From: Microdochium bolleyi
Taxonomy: Eukaryota; Ascomycota; Sordariomycetes; Xylariales; Microdochiaceae
Assembly: GCA_001566295.1 (NCBI GenBank)
Contig: KQ964253.1
Span: 744,001 to 808,000 of the forward strand
Length of the DNA stretch: 64,000 nucleotides
Reading direction: 5' to 3'
Shown here: positions 47,101-57,722 of the stretch, piece by piece
Numbering within the stretch: position 1 is the first letter of the stretch
Layout of the letters: the number at the start of each line of letters is the position of its first letter
The notes under the pieces: model-generated
What the model was told of the DNA's origin: nothing
Databases searched by the model: none
The model's input: the letters and a program-made list of their open reading frames with translations, nothing else
Position numbers and translations under genes: made by a program

Positions 47101-48026
47101 AAAATGAACAGCCTGTTGTCATTCCCGCGATCCTCTGCATGGATCGGTACATGGAAACTGACAGTGGCACGGATCTCGATCGTCTCCGGAAAAGAATGAG
47201 TGTCCTACAAGCGTACCGTGCGCAGCTGGAGCATCGTCTGGGCAGAGATCCCGAGTTCGTCAGCACCCCTGTCGAGAACAACAACCAGTTTCCTCCGCCT
47301 CCTTCACAAGCTGATCTTGGGGCCGATTTTGATCCGAACGGGCCACCAGATCTCAACGACGAGATCATGAGGGACCTTCGTCCAATCATGAGCAAGCGCA
47401 AGCGCTCCAAGTCTCCGTCAACGTCAGCAGAACAACAAGCCGGCAGTTGCCAGCCCGTAAAATTGCCCCTGAAAACGTTGTTGGAAGACTGTATTGGCCT
47501 GACCAAAGAGACCACATCCAGACTCAAAGAAGTGACGGCGGAGTCGGAGGAAGCGTTCGCCGAGATGGAAGAGCACAAGTATGCCGTGCACGCCATCACA
47601 TGCCACTCAGGCGGAGCCAATGCCGGCCACTACTGGGTTTGGATCCGCGACTACAAAAGGCAGAGGTGGCTCCAGTACAACGACTGGACAGTCACTGTGG
47701 ACGAGCGGGACATGCAATCGCTGCTCGACGAGCTGAGCACGGGCGGCTCGCCATACTGGGTCGCGTATGTGCGGGACGACTTGAAAGATGAGCTGGTCGA
47801 TGTGCCGCAGCGGGCTATGCCCAGCGCTGATGACGCGGCTGAGAGCGGTGAGCCAGAGGATATCGAGATGCAGCACATCGAGCTGATCGAGGGCGTAGAC
47901 CTGGGCACGCCGGAGGAAGTTGGCGACAAACGTCACGGCGGCGAGTCTGACACCAAGCACCCAGCCAATGCGCAGGTGCACGAGGTGCGCGAGGATGACG
48001 AGCCACCGCCGTACGAGGTGATGTGA
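44169..48026 (+). CDS. Ubiquitin carboxyl-terminal hydrolase, Ubp2-like
   Basis: Cysteine protease that removes ubiquitin. Ubp2 in yeast trims K63 chains made by Rsp5 and acts in endosomal sorting. Three exons, 44169-45662, 45715-46138 and 46189-48026, give 1251 residues, close to yeast Ubp2. The first 450 residues form an N-terminal region with cysteine pairs (CGTCRHHFHF; FVCCDQDCRF). The Cys box GNTCYLASLLQYF has nucleophile C583. The His box GGANAGHYWVWIRD has H1120, followed by QYNDW with D1138. A long insert (roughly 660-760, Pro/Ser-rich) interrupts the catalytic domain. The end PPPYEVM carries a PPxY motif, which would bind the WW domains of an Rsp5-type ligase, in line with Ubp2 biology. 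Start chosen at the first ATG in frame; an upstream extension of 30 codons has no ATG. Confidence 0.93.
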
Positions 48027-48343
48027 GCGCAGTCTGGGCGCGACATGCTGGGATTTGTGGAGAGCAGTGCGCTTGTCTGTGGTTGTTCTTCAAGTCCATA
48101 GAGGCATAGCGAAGTGGACTTTCAACAATGCGATTTGCTTCCCAAGATTTTCACTTTGGTCTGCTGTAACAGTCCGCTTGATGAGGAATCTTGACTTGAT
48201 TGTTCAATGTATCACCATGGCGGGGCAGACATGTCCTGCACGGCGAAGCTGTGCTCTTGAGCTATCTCCTGTATCTGGGGAGTTGTCTCGGCATACCATC
48301 TATTATGTGTCGCCCTCGGCAAGGCTGATGATGCTCTTCTATC
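48027..48343. other. Convergent spacer of 317 bp
   Basis: Separates the 3' ends of the deubiquitinase and GH5 genes. No gene is seen. Confidence 0.5.
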
Positions 48344-49977
48344 TCATGCCATCAGCATCAGAACACCGCCCGATATCGCCGCGAACCCAGCTGCCCTCCG
48401 CAGATTCAGCCCTCGGCTTCTCAACGCATCCGGCGAGCCGTTCCCATCACCCCCTCCGCTTCCTCCTCCTTGTTGTTGACCGCCACCACCGCCACCATTG
48501 CTACCACCCCCTCCTGTCGTTGGTGGTCTCGACCCTCCAACGCTCAACGTCTTGTTGACCAGCGGCACGAGCCTCCCCTCCACAAACTCCCGCGCCCTCC
48601 ACTGGCTCCAGTCATGTGAGAGCAGGCCCCACGGCTCATCGGCATCCGCCTGCCCCTCGCGGGTGTAGTAGCTGCCCCCCACGGCCCAGAGCATCCAGCT
48701 CGCCTTGCTGTCGCGCAGATACGACAGCAGACAGGACGCGTAGCCCGTCGGCTGTCTGAGCAGAGCGGGGACCTGCGAGGCGGACTGGTCGAAGCCGAAC
48801 TCTGTGAGGACCATGGGATACTGCTGCGAGGCTGTGCTGTTGGTGAGGGTGCTGAAGCCCGCGCGGTCCAGGTAGCTGGCGAGCGAGGAGCAGTCCGCGG
48901 TCGGCGGCGAGGCGTCGAGCGCAGCGGCGTTCCCGCCGCCGACGGACCCGGCAATGTTCCAGTACACGTGCAGCTCGAGGACGAGCTTGTCCGCGAACCC
49001 GGGGGCGAAGTCGTCGCGGGAGAACAGTGCCGGGGCGGTGCCGCTGGTGCTGGTCCCGGTCAGGGGGGCGCCCTGGACGATGGGCGCCAGAGTTGTGTCG
49101 CCGTCCAGGCCGGAGAGGTAGATCAGCAAGTTCGCGTTGGCGTCGTGCACGGCGGCCGCGCCGCGCTTCATCTCCGTGTGCCACGTCGCCCAGTTGTAGG
49201 ACGTGCCTGTGAGGGTGAGGTTTGTGAGGGATGGGCGGAGCTCGTTCCGGAGTGCCATGGAGATGAGATTCGGCCACGATTTTCCCTGCCCGTTCGTGTT
49301 AGTCCAGAACTTGAAATGTCCGGAGACACCGAGAGGTGTTGTGAACCTACATGGTCTGCCATGAAGGACAATCCGCGGGTCCAATTGCCCACGTCAAAGT
49401 ACGTGTCTCCCCACCAGGAGTTGCCGTCGAGAGGCGTGCAACACCAGCCGGCCTTGGAGACGTGGTTGTCGAGGTGCAGGTAAATCTGCTGCCGGGCACA
49501 CTCCTGTGCCACGGCGTCGAATACGGCGAGTCTCGACGTGTCGGCATTGAAGCTCGGATTGTTCTTCCGGATCTGATCGAGCAGGGCCCGGCCCGTGCCG
49601 GAGCCAAAAACGGAGCCCAGCGCCGAGCCCAGGCTCACATCGGAGCCCCGCTGGCCACTGGCGTAGATCTGGTCGACCATCTCAGTGGCAAAGGTCAGCC
49701 GGACGGCGTTGAAGCCGGCCTGCTTGATGCGGCTGACGATGGCGGCGACGGACTGGTACTGCAGGCCCTCGGGGATCATGGCGGCCGTGTGGGCGGGCCA
49801 GTTGACGCCGGCGAGCTGCACGATGGAACCGGAGGCATCCGTGATCCATCGCCCAGACGTCTTCAGCGGGCCGTTCGGCCATGCCGTGTCGGCAGCTGCG
49901 GTCGTGGCTGGCCCGAAGGAGGTGCCGCAAGTGAGCAGGACCGCTGCCAGCAGCGTCGAGAGATGAAGCCGCCCCAT
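48344..49977 (-). CDS. Secreted GH5 glycoside hydrolase, probably GPI-anchored
   Basis: GH5 (cellulase family) enzyme that should act on beta-1,4- or related glucans or mannans; the subfamily cannot be assigned by eye. Two exons, 49977-49351 and 49285-48344, with a 65-nt intron (GTAGGT, GACTAAC, GGGCAG), give 522 residues. A signal peptide covers about 1-29. Conserved GH5 residues are R93 (AVRLTF), H172 (LDNHVSKAGWC), N223-E224 (LRNEL, acid/base), H315 and Y317 (ELHVYW), E371 (LTEFGFD, nucleophile) and the late Trp in SWMLWAVGG. After the domain a Gly/Gln/Ser-rich linker leads to a basic spacer and a hydrophobic end (AAGFAAISGGVLMLMA), the layout of a GPI-anchor signal. The enzyme would then stay on the cell surface or wall. 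Confidence 0.91.
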
Positions 49978-51900
49978 TGCGGTTCAGCCAGTGATGGCTT
50001 GGGTTGGAGAATGTGGTAGCGGACAGTGCTCAGTTCTGCCTTCGGCGACACTGTCGATGATTCCTTATGTTGAGATGCAACCTCACTGGCAATTGTTATT
50101 TATGGGCGGGCTCGGCGACAGAGAAGAAGCTGCATGGTGCTAACTTGTAGCACAGATGGCCAGTTGATGATGATGAAGGCTGCTCTGACCCATTGAAAAA
50201 GATGGAGGCGATCATCATTCGTCTCGTATCAGACTCGAAACGCAAATGTTGACCTCGTACCAGCCGAATGGAGATGGCGTGTGGCGGTGCCCACCGCGGG
50301 CGGCACGGTGCCAAGATGTGCTTCTCGTCACGTCATGCAACCATGGACGCTGAACATAACCTCGCAGAATTCTCGGGATACACACATACACGATGCTAAA
50401 AAGCGTGTTATCAGAACGCAATATTTTGCAGCAACAAGCATGCAGAATGACAGTTGATCAACGAGCCTTCACCAGTTGCCCGCCAATCACGCCCGCGCCC
50501 GCAGGTGGGACAGAATCCTTGCGTCTCGTAAACTTGGAGGAATGAGCCCCGAGACCACCCAGACTCAACGGGCGCGTTGCAAGTCATCAGCCCCGACGTC
50601 GAGCTTCATGTCGCGGGCCACAAGAACAAAGATGCGCGGCCCAGGCTCACCTGTATGCCTCAAGGTACAGATTGGAAAACACACTGTGCAATCTGTAGCC
50701 GCTCTGCCAAGAACAAGACGATCTGTGCAATCATCATGGTGGCTCTGTCCTCGAGCTATGAGACAACAATCGTGACATCCGGTCCTTGGTTCCTTGGACC
50801 TCTCACCGAGTTGACATCTCTGTATGCCATCCGAATCTGGGGTCGAGCTAGTCAAGTTGACGAGACCAGAGCCCAGCGGCCCCAGAACCAATGATCAGCA
50901 GTGGTGGAGTCATTGGCTGGTCTGCAACGTGGGTGCTGGTGCTGAAGACAGAGCTGACGTCACCCCGGATCGTCTGCTTGCTACTCTTGTTGATGCCGGT
51001 CGCTGACTTGGTGCGAGGCTACGAGTCGTGTATAGAGGCAGGGCACTACCGCCTGAGCCTTGACTCGACAAGACACCTGGTCACGACGTCGAGGATCGCT
51101 GGAGAGTCATGTGGACGTTGGTGTCGAGCCTTGGCCAGGCACTGGGACTCGTGGCAGAGTGATTGGCTGTGGGGATGTGCCTCGTGGTGCGGGAATGGCT
51201 GATGGGTTCGTGACTTGCCTCCGGGCTTGCACGCCATCCGGGCTGCCACCATGCAGGGTCCCCGCGGGTGATTGGCTCGATACGGCTTGACGGCAGGCCA
51301 AACCATCTGCTCGTGATGATTGCGCGGTGCCTGTGTCTCGAGCTTTGTTGGGCTGCAGACCTCTTCGCATAAGGAGCACGGTGGGAGAGCGACGTGTGTG
51401 TCGGATGGCCGCAGCTCGGAAGACTTGAGGGCGGGCTTTGCAATCGCCTGGAGGAGAGGATTGCAGGATTGCCATTGTTGGTTGCAGCCGCGTGCCCGCC
51501 GCCACCAACGATGGGGACGAGATAGAGAGCCCTGGAGGCTCGATCTACAGTGTGCCACCCACGGCGGCCAGGCGGGCCTCCGGACAAGATAGTGCCGCCC
51601 GCGGTCGTTCCTGCTGCATCCAGACCCGCGACCGGCTGCTGCTCAACTCAACACTCGATGCCCCTCCTCCTCCTCTCCTCTCTGCTCCTTCTCACGGCCT
51701 CACGTCTTCATCCTCTCCACCAGCACAGGCGACGCCCGCCCGGTCGACCTCGGATCTCTGCACCCCGACGACAGTCGCCCCTGTGTGCCCCGCATTCCCC
51801 GTGCCCCCAATTCTCCTAGGCCAGCGCCAACTCAACCTCGAACCCTCCGATCTCGCCACCACTTTTCCTGCCTCACCGCAGCCTCGTCCCAACAGCCGCC
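49978..51900. promoter_or_regulatory. Divergent region between GH5 and oxysterol-binding genes
   Basis: About 1.9 kb between two genes transcribed in opposite directions, so both promoters lie here. The right end (51600-51900) is strongly C/T-rich, like the leader of a highly expressed housekeeping gene. No gene is supported in the middle. CCTCAAGGTA at 50658-50667 belongs to the repeated motif described under findings. Confidence 0.5.
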
Positions 51901-53524
51901 ATGTCCGCAAACGCCTCCAAAGACCCTCCGCCAACCGTCGCCATCCAGACTGGCGACGAGGACGCCCCGCAGAACGACAGCTCAAAGCTCAAGACCTTCA
52001 TCTCCATTCTGCGCAAGTAAGCCTACCTGCCCCGTGCCCTCTGTCGTCGGCCACTCACCCCTCCACCGCCGTCCATGACCGGCTACCTGGCTTGGTACCC
52101 AAACGAAGATGCGAGGCTGCATACTCGCCGACACAAATCGAACCACGGCTGATAGTCTCGCGCTCTTCGCGCCACCACGACAACAGGTTCATAGGAGTTG
52201 CCGACCTTGCGGCTGTCCGCTTCTCGTTACCGTCTCAACTGCTCGAGCCCACGCCCAACCTCGAATACTGGACATACCTCGACAGCCCCAGCGCTTTCGC
52301 TGCTATCGGCACATCCGACGAACCCCTCGATCGCATGCTCGAGGTCCTCCGCTTCTGGTTCACAAAGGATCTCAAGTACATCAAGGGCAAGCCCTGCAAG
52401 CCATACAACTCGTGCCTCGGCGAGTTTTTCCGTTGCAACTGGGAGGCCGAGAACAACGTGCCCGTCATCAACACGCGAAGTGTCGCCAGCGTACCCGGCA
52501 GCGGCAACGTGAGCAGTGCTTCGTCTGTGAGGTCCGTCAAGGGTGACCCGAAGACATCTTCCAGTGTCTCGGTTCCACAGACCGCCAATAAGCCCACAGT
52601 GCCTACCACGAGGGTATCGTATCTCACAGAGCAAACATCCCACCATCCCCCAGTGAGCGCTTTCTACATTAGCTGCCCAGAGAAAGGGCTTCACGCCAGA
52701 GGCTACGATCAGATCAGCGCCAAGTTCACCGGAACGGCCATCAAGGTCTCCCCTGGCGAGCACAACCTGGGCATCTTTATTACCTCCGAACGACGCGATA
52801 ACGAGACCTATCAGCTCAAGCACCCCTCTGCTCACCTGGGTGGTATCCTCCGTGGCGCCCTCAGTGTTAGCGTCGCTGACGTTGCCTACGTTACATGCCC
52901 GAAGACCAAGATAAAGGCGATCCTCAATTACATCGAGGATGGCTGGCTAGGCCGGGCGCAAAATCGGATGGAGGGTGTCGTGTTCAAGTACGACCCCGAG
53001 AATGACACAAAGACACAGATCAAGGACGTTGACGACAAGGACGTCCTGGCGCGTCTGTCTGGCTCGTGGAAAGACAAAATCGTCTTCACCTTAGGGCCCA
53101 AGCCTGTTGTACGTGTCCCGCGTGCCAATCCGTGCCGTATATATTGCTAATGCCTGTGTTTATCTAGAGCTCGCACTCTCCCGACAAGCAGACCACCATC
53201 ATTGACGTCAACCCGCTCGAGGTTGCTGGCAAAACATTGCCGCCGAAAGAGCAACAAGCCCCCAATGAGTCTCTTACGCTGTGGGGAGGTGTCACAGATG
53301 CCATCCACGCAAAGCAGTTCTCAAAGGCCACGACCGTCAAGCAGGAGCTCGAGGAGAAGCAGCGTGAAAAGGCGAGAGAGCGGGAGCAGAACAACACGCC
53401 ATTCGAGCCTGTCTTTTTCACCCAGGTCACCGAAAAGGGCGGCCAACCTAATCTGACCGAGAAGGGCCGAGTTCTCCTCGAGAGGGCCCAGAAGAACGAC
53501 TGGAGCCTCGAGGGCGTTTTGTAA
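51901..53524 (+). CDS. kes1: Oxysterol-binding protein, Kes1/Osh4-like
   Basis: Exchanges sterol for phosphatidylinositol-4-phosphate between membranes and so tunes Golgi PI4P. Three exons, 51901-52016, 52187-53108 and 53168-53524, give 464 residues, the short form with only the lipid-binding domain. The family signature EQTSHHPP lies at residues 187-194. The lid and core segments LKTFISILRK-FIGVADLAAVRFSLP and LEPTPNLEYW are restored exactly by splicing intron 1 (170 nt). KYIKGKPCKPYNSCLGEFFRC is the conserved PI4P-binding region. A Ser-rich insert (about 147-180) sits before the signature. The C-terminal helix is charged (VKQELEEKQREKAREREQNNTPF), as in Osh4. The start ATG has a strong context (GCCGCC before it). 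There is no PH domain or membrane segment. Confidence 0.95.
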
Positions 53525-53957
53525 AGCTTGATGCAGAGCATTAAAGCTCGACTCAGTCGGTCTATCGCCGATCTTCGAAGCATCTGTGGCCCAGCACACG
53601 AAAAGGGGATCACAAAGTGCCAGTTACATAGACAAGGGCAGACATGAGACATTTCGGTCAGCATGGAGGGAGTTTAGTCTTATTGTTTTTTGTCGGTGGC
53701 AAGTATGCCGTTTGTCACCTGTTCATGCCATCCATCCTTGGTTCTGGGTTGATGGGCTCCACGCAGTCACTTTTCTTGTTCCTCTGGCGTTACTCTTGAA
53801 GTTGTTCTCCATGCATTTGGTTTGTGATAAATGCTGGCACAGCCCTCTCACATCATGACAAGCGAGCAATAGACTCGCCAAGATATAGCCTTTTTCTCTT
53901 GGTCGATTAGAATAACGAGACTGCCAAACCATATTAGAGGCTGCTGTTCTAGCCACA

Positions 53958-54245
53958 ATGGAACCACAATTGCGAGGCCTTCGGCAGGTCAGTGAAATAC
54001 TCAAATAACAGCGTGAGGCTATTGACGCGTGACAGGGCATCAAAGATTTTCTCCTCCAACTGGGCCAGGCCAAGCACGGGAGTAGCGCCAAAGGGGAGGC
54101 GCCTGATTTGGTACCCGGGCCTGAGAAGACCGAGGATATGGCGCCCAACGATACTGGTGAAACCATGACTGGCGTTGCTAGTCGTTCTGTGAATGTAGGA
54201 TCTCCCCAGCAATCTGAACATTCGGACCCTCTGGACCTCATCTAG
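53958..54245 (+). CDS. Possible small two-exon gene of unknown function
   Basis: Exon 1 (53958-53987) and exon 2 (54036-54245) joined across a 48-nt intron (GTCAGT donor, TTGACG as possible branch, GACAG acceptor) read 79 residues, starting MEPQLRGLRQ and ending SDPLDLI before TAG. The product would be hydrophilic and charged, with no signal peptide. The start context is acceptable (A at -3, G at +4). The opposite strand also has an open frame of 129 residues over the same DNA (54335-53949, minus), and one is probably the shadow of the other. I do not recognise either. The evidence is composition and splice signals only. Confidence 0.25.
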
Positions 54246-56117
54246 TGTGTGATCCAACGAGTAGCGCATGAAAACCCGCTGTAGTCGGCATATTAAGAAG
54301 CGCGGCCAGTTTGATGAGAAGTGCATGGCCAGCATGGCAGTCTACTCTCAGTACTCAGGACATAACCTCGCCATGGCTTAACGTTCTTCCGACAGGCAAC
54401 CGAGACAAAACTATCCCGATGCACCATTTGATGCTGTCCTCTGGCGTTCAACCCCCACACAGCAGTCCCCAATGTGCCATCGATGGGCTTCTGTGTGGAA
54501 GTGTCCCTGCGACGCTAGCACCACTGCCTCGGTCGAGCATAATCTGCTTCGGCCTCTAGTGGTGAAGGGCGACATCACATCCTGCGGCTATACAAACCTG
54601 GCAGAAGGGCTGGCTGAGATGAGTATTTGCCTAGACGTACAGAGGTCGAAGGATTCTGGGATCTGATCGCCTAGGACTCCAGCAGCTCAAATTCTCGGAG
54701 AAACTAATACTCGGGACGCTTCATGTCGTGACCGTACCTCCAACACTCCACAGTGTGCAGAAAAGTATGAATGCTACAATTCTCTCTGCTTTTCTATCCT
54801 TGCGATATGTCTACAAATTCGACCTGTTCTTCTACTACTTGCTTGCTTTCGTCTATCAAAGTGGAGCCCGTGGCATTAAACACCCATCTCTGACCATGTT
54901 TGGAGTAGAGTTAAGGCCATGCGGGATGGAAATCTGTGAGAACTCAATGTTCACGCTGTAGAGCACGGCATGCAAAAGGAAGTTTGCCACCCTTGAATGA
55001 CGCATTTTGATGCATGGGAAACAATGCGACTACTAGCATCAGTGGGAACTGTAACTAGTTCTCGACGCAGATATATTTATGACTTCGTCTTATAGCAGCG
55101 AGATCGATTACCATCACTTGCTACCCTCAGATGCTATCAAGAAGCGAGGAGCGTGTCAAGCACCATTCAGAACTTTGTCCGGAATGACTGGGACAAGTGG
55201 GAAAGCTGCATCTGCCACTCTATGAGATAGACCCTGCTCTCTGCTCCAGGGACTAAACTCGCTCCTTATCCTGAGATCAGGAGCAGCGAGTTCCAGAGAG
55301 AGCTCATGGGCTCGAAAGTCGGACTTTCCCGTCATTCCTTGACAGTGCTGCTCCTCGGGGTCAGTATGCTGGAATAGAATCAAGCTTGGGGACACAAAAT
55401 ACCGCTAGATCCACGACCAATTTGCTACTCAATGTCAATCAAATCTTAATTCTGGAAAGATTAACGTGTATGGGCTGTCCGCTCAGAAGTTGCTGAATGC
55501 TACCTTTTATACGGGGAGTGGCCGGCCGAGGTTAGTCTTAGGGTTTCCACTGCTCTAGTTGCTAACATAGTAGTTGATGGCATGTCTTTAATCAGCCCAC
55601 GAAGAGCTCTAGATTACATAGCAGCAATGAAGAACTATTCACTCGAGCCCGGGCTTAAAGGGGTTGCTTCTCCTTAGCTGAACTTTTCTGCTCGTCGAAA
55701 ATCAGTTTTCACTGCGATGGAGAGGGGTGGTTGAGCAGAAGCAGCAACGCCTCCTTCTCTGTCTTATTATAGTCTTCATTTTCAGCGGTCTAGATTCACA
55801 AGAAAGGTAGGCCCTCATCCATGCCTGTGATGTGCCATGCCCACGTGCAGTTCCTGACAAGGATGCTTTTGTGAAAGGCTGCTGCGCACATGAGTGAGCA
55901 CGAGAGAACTCAAACACCTCTAAAGTCCCTGCTTCACTCTTCTCCCTTCTTTGCCATACCACAAACATGTCTTCTGCCCGCAGAGTTCCGCTCAAGCCGC
56001 CCACCAAGGGAGCAACCATAAAAGTCGCGGTCATCCTGCTTTGAAATGCCCAGCGCAGCAAGCAATTCGAAAGCCTGGGGTTGAACGAATATGACTGAAT
56101 CTTGGGATATAGTATTC

Positions 56118-56240
56118 GGCCATCATTATGGTCTGTCAGAGCTTCAACTTACTCATGGGAGACATATAGGTCAATGTTTGCCCATATATATCGTCTCCTA
56201 TCCAGAAAGGCATGACCTAAGACAGACCATAGTGATGGCC
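56118..56240. repeat. Imperfect inverted repeat with nested inner arms
   Basis: Outer arms of 20 bases (56118-56137 and 56221-56240) match in 19 of 20 positions. Shorter inner complementary stretches lie between them (TAGGTCA with TGACCTA; GGAGACATATA with TATATCGTCTCC, one base offset). The whole 123-bp segment could fold as a long hairpin in RNA or as a cruciform. No clear target-site duplication flanks it. Confidence 0.65.
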
Positions 56241-57116
56241 AATGGGTAGCGCACAATAACACGCGCGACGTGCAAGATCAGACTCGAGACTCTCTACTGG
56301 AGAGATGATCATACAACTGCAGTCACCCTCGCTAGTCGAGAGGACGGCGGAGACTTAGAGGGACAAAAACAGCACTCAGGAGGGAGGCTGCAAGATTCAT
56401 GAGTTCTCTTTTCCAGCGGTGTATAAAAGAGAACCCACCTGCGGTGCATGGAGTCTGAACCATAACTGCCTGCCTGTCCTGTCGAATTACTACCTGAATA
56501 ATGCAAACCGCACCCGACACGTCTCGCCTGCCGTAGCATACAAGGACCGCAAGATAACACGTCGGGCATGGACAGCGAGCTATCGAAACCGTTGAAGACA
56601 TTCAACCCACGCCTTTCACGCAACCCATGCCGTCGCATTCCGCAGAATTCTTGTGCGCTACCCAGAGAGATTACACCTGAGAAGTAAAGACGACAATGAG
56701 GGTCTGTACCGTGTTGGCGATCAAGACCCCGAAGCCATCAAGTCTTCTTCCTCTTCTTCTCCTCCTTTTTGCCCTTCCTCTCTCCTCTCTCACCCCGGCC
56801 ACGAAGTATCTCTATCCCTTGCGCACCTATATATTCCTTTCCTACCGAATGTCACGACAGAAACAACCCGTTGCAGCATAGCGCCCACGTCCTTGTCCTT
56901 GGTCGTTCACCAAAGAACCATGGCTGCGTCTCCACAACTTCACTTCGCTTCACTTCACTTCACCTTGGCCCAGGAATGCTCCACGCTCTCCAGACAGGGC
57001 AACAGCAATAATCCCTTCCTCCGGCACAGCATCTCAGGCTGGAAAGATATCGCCAAGGACAACAACACATTAACACAACACATTAACACAACCCACAACA
57101 TCCACAGTCACATGCG

Positions 57117-57150
57117 CCAAAAAAACAAACAAAAAAAAAACAAAAAAACA
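57117..57150. repeat. A-rich low-complexity tract
   Basis: A runs interrupted by single C residues. The tract has no coding meaning. Confidence 0.8.
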
Positions 57151-57694
57151 CGTGCAGCTACTGCCCCGATTCTCTTGTTCTCCCTCTCTCGCTAAGCCAC
57201 AACCGGCAAACGCACGCTTTTTTTTCGTTGTTGTGAGAACCCCATTGTTGCGGCTGAAAGTCTCAAGGCCAAGGCCAAAGTGGACAACAACTCGCGATGC
57301 ACATGCGGGGTGGCGCCAGACTTTCCCTCCCATCTCCGCTGCCACCGCTGCCGCCGCCGAAAAAAAACAAAAAACAAGAGGGAGCCCGCCCTGCCCGCGA
57401 TGGCCGCGAACTCTAAACCCGGCAGTCCGCAAGCAAGCAAGCAGTAGGGTCTGCGTAACGTCTTGACTTGCAGGGCCCCGATTTCTTGCGCTTGCTCCGT
57501 CCGGGGCTTCTCCGCGCACATGGGATTTCGGTTCGGGGAGTGATGTAACGTTATGTACCTTACCTTTACGGAGAGTCCGGCCGTGGCGGACGGGGCCCTG
57601 TCGCCGATCACCCACGCACCTGTGTGGCGCGCGCCGCTCGACGGAGCATGCCGTGGATGATGATCCCCCACCCCACGCTCGTCCGGCGCCCGCG

Positions 57695-57722
57695 CACCAG
57701 CACCAGCACCAGCACCAGCACC
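57695..57722. repeat. CACCAG hexanucleotide repeat
   Basis: About four and a half copies of CACCAG in a row, followed by CACCG. Intergenic. Confidence 0.85.

Noticed and set aside
51438..51900. In-frame upstream extension of the oxysterol-binding gene
   Set aside because: The frame stays open by chance through the C/T-rich leader. The family N-terminus begins at the ATG at 51901, and exon 2 joins exon 1 only through the splice at 52017.
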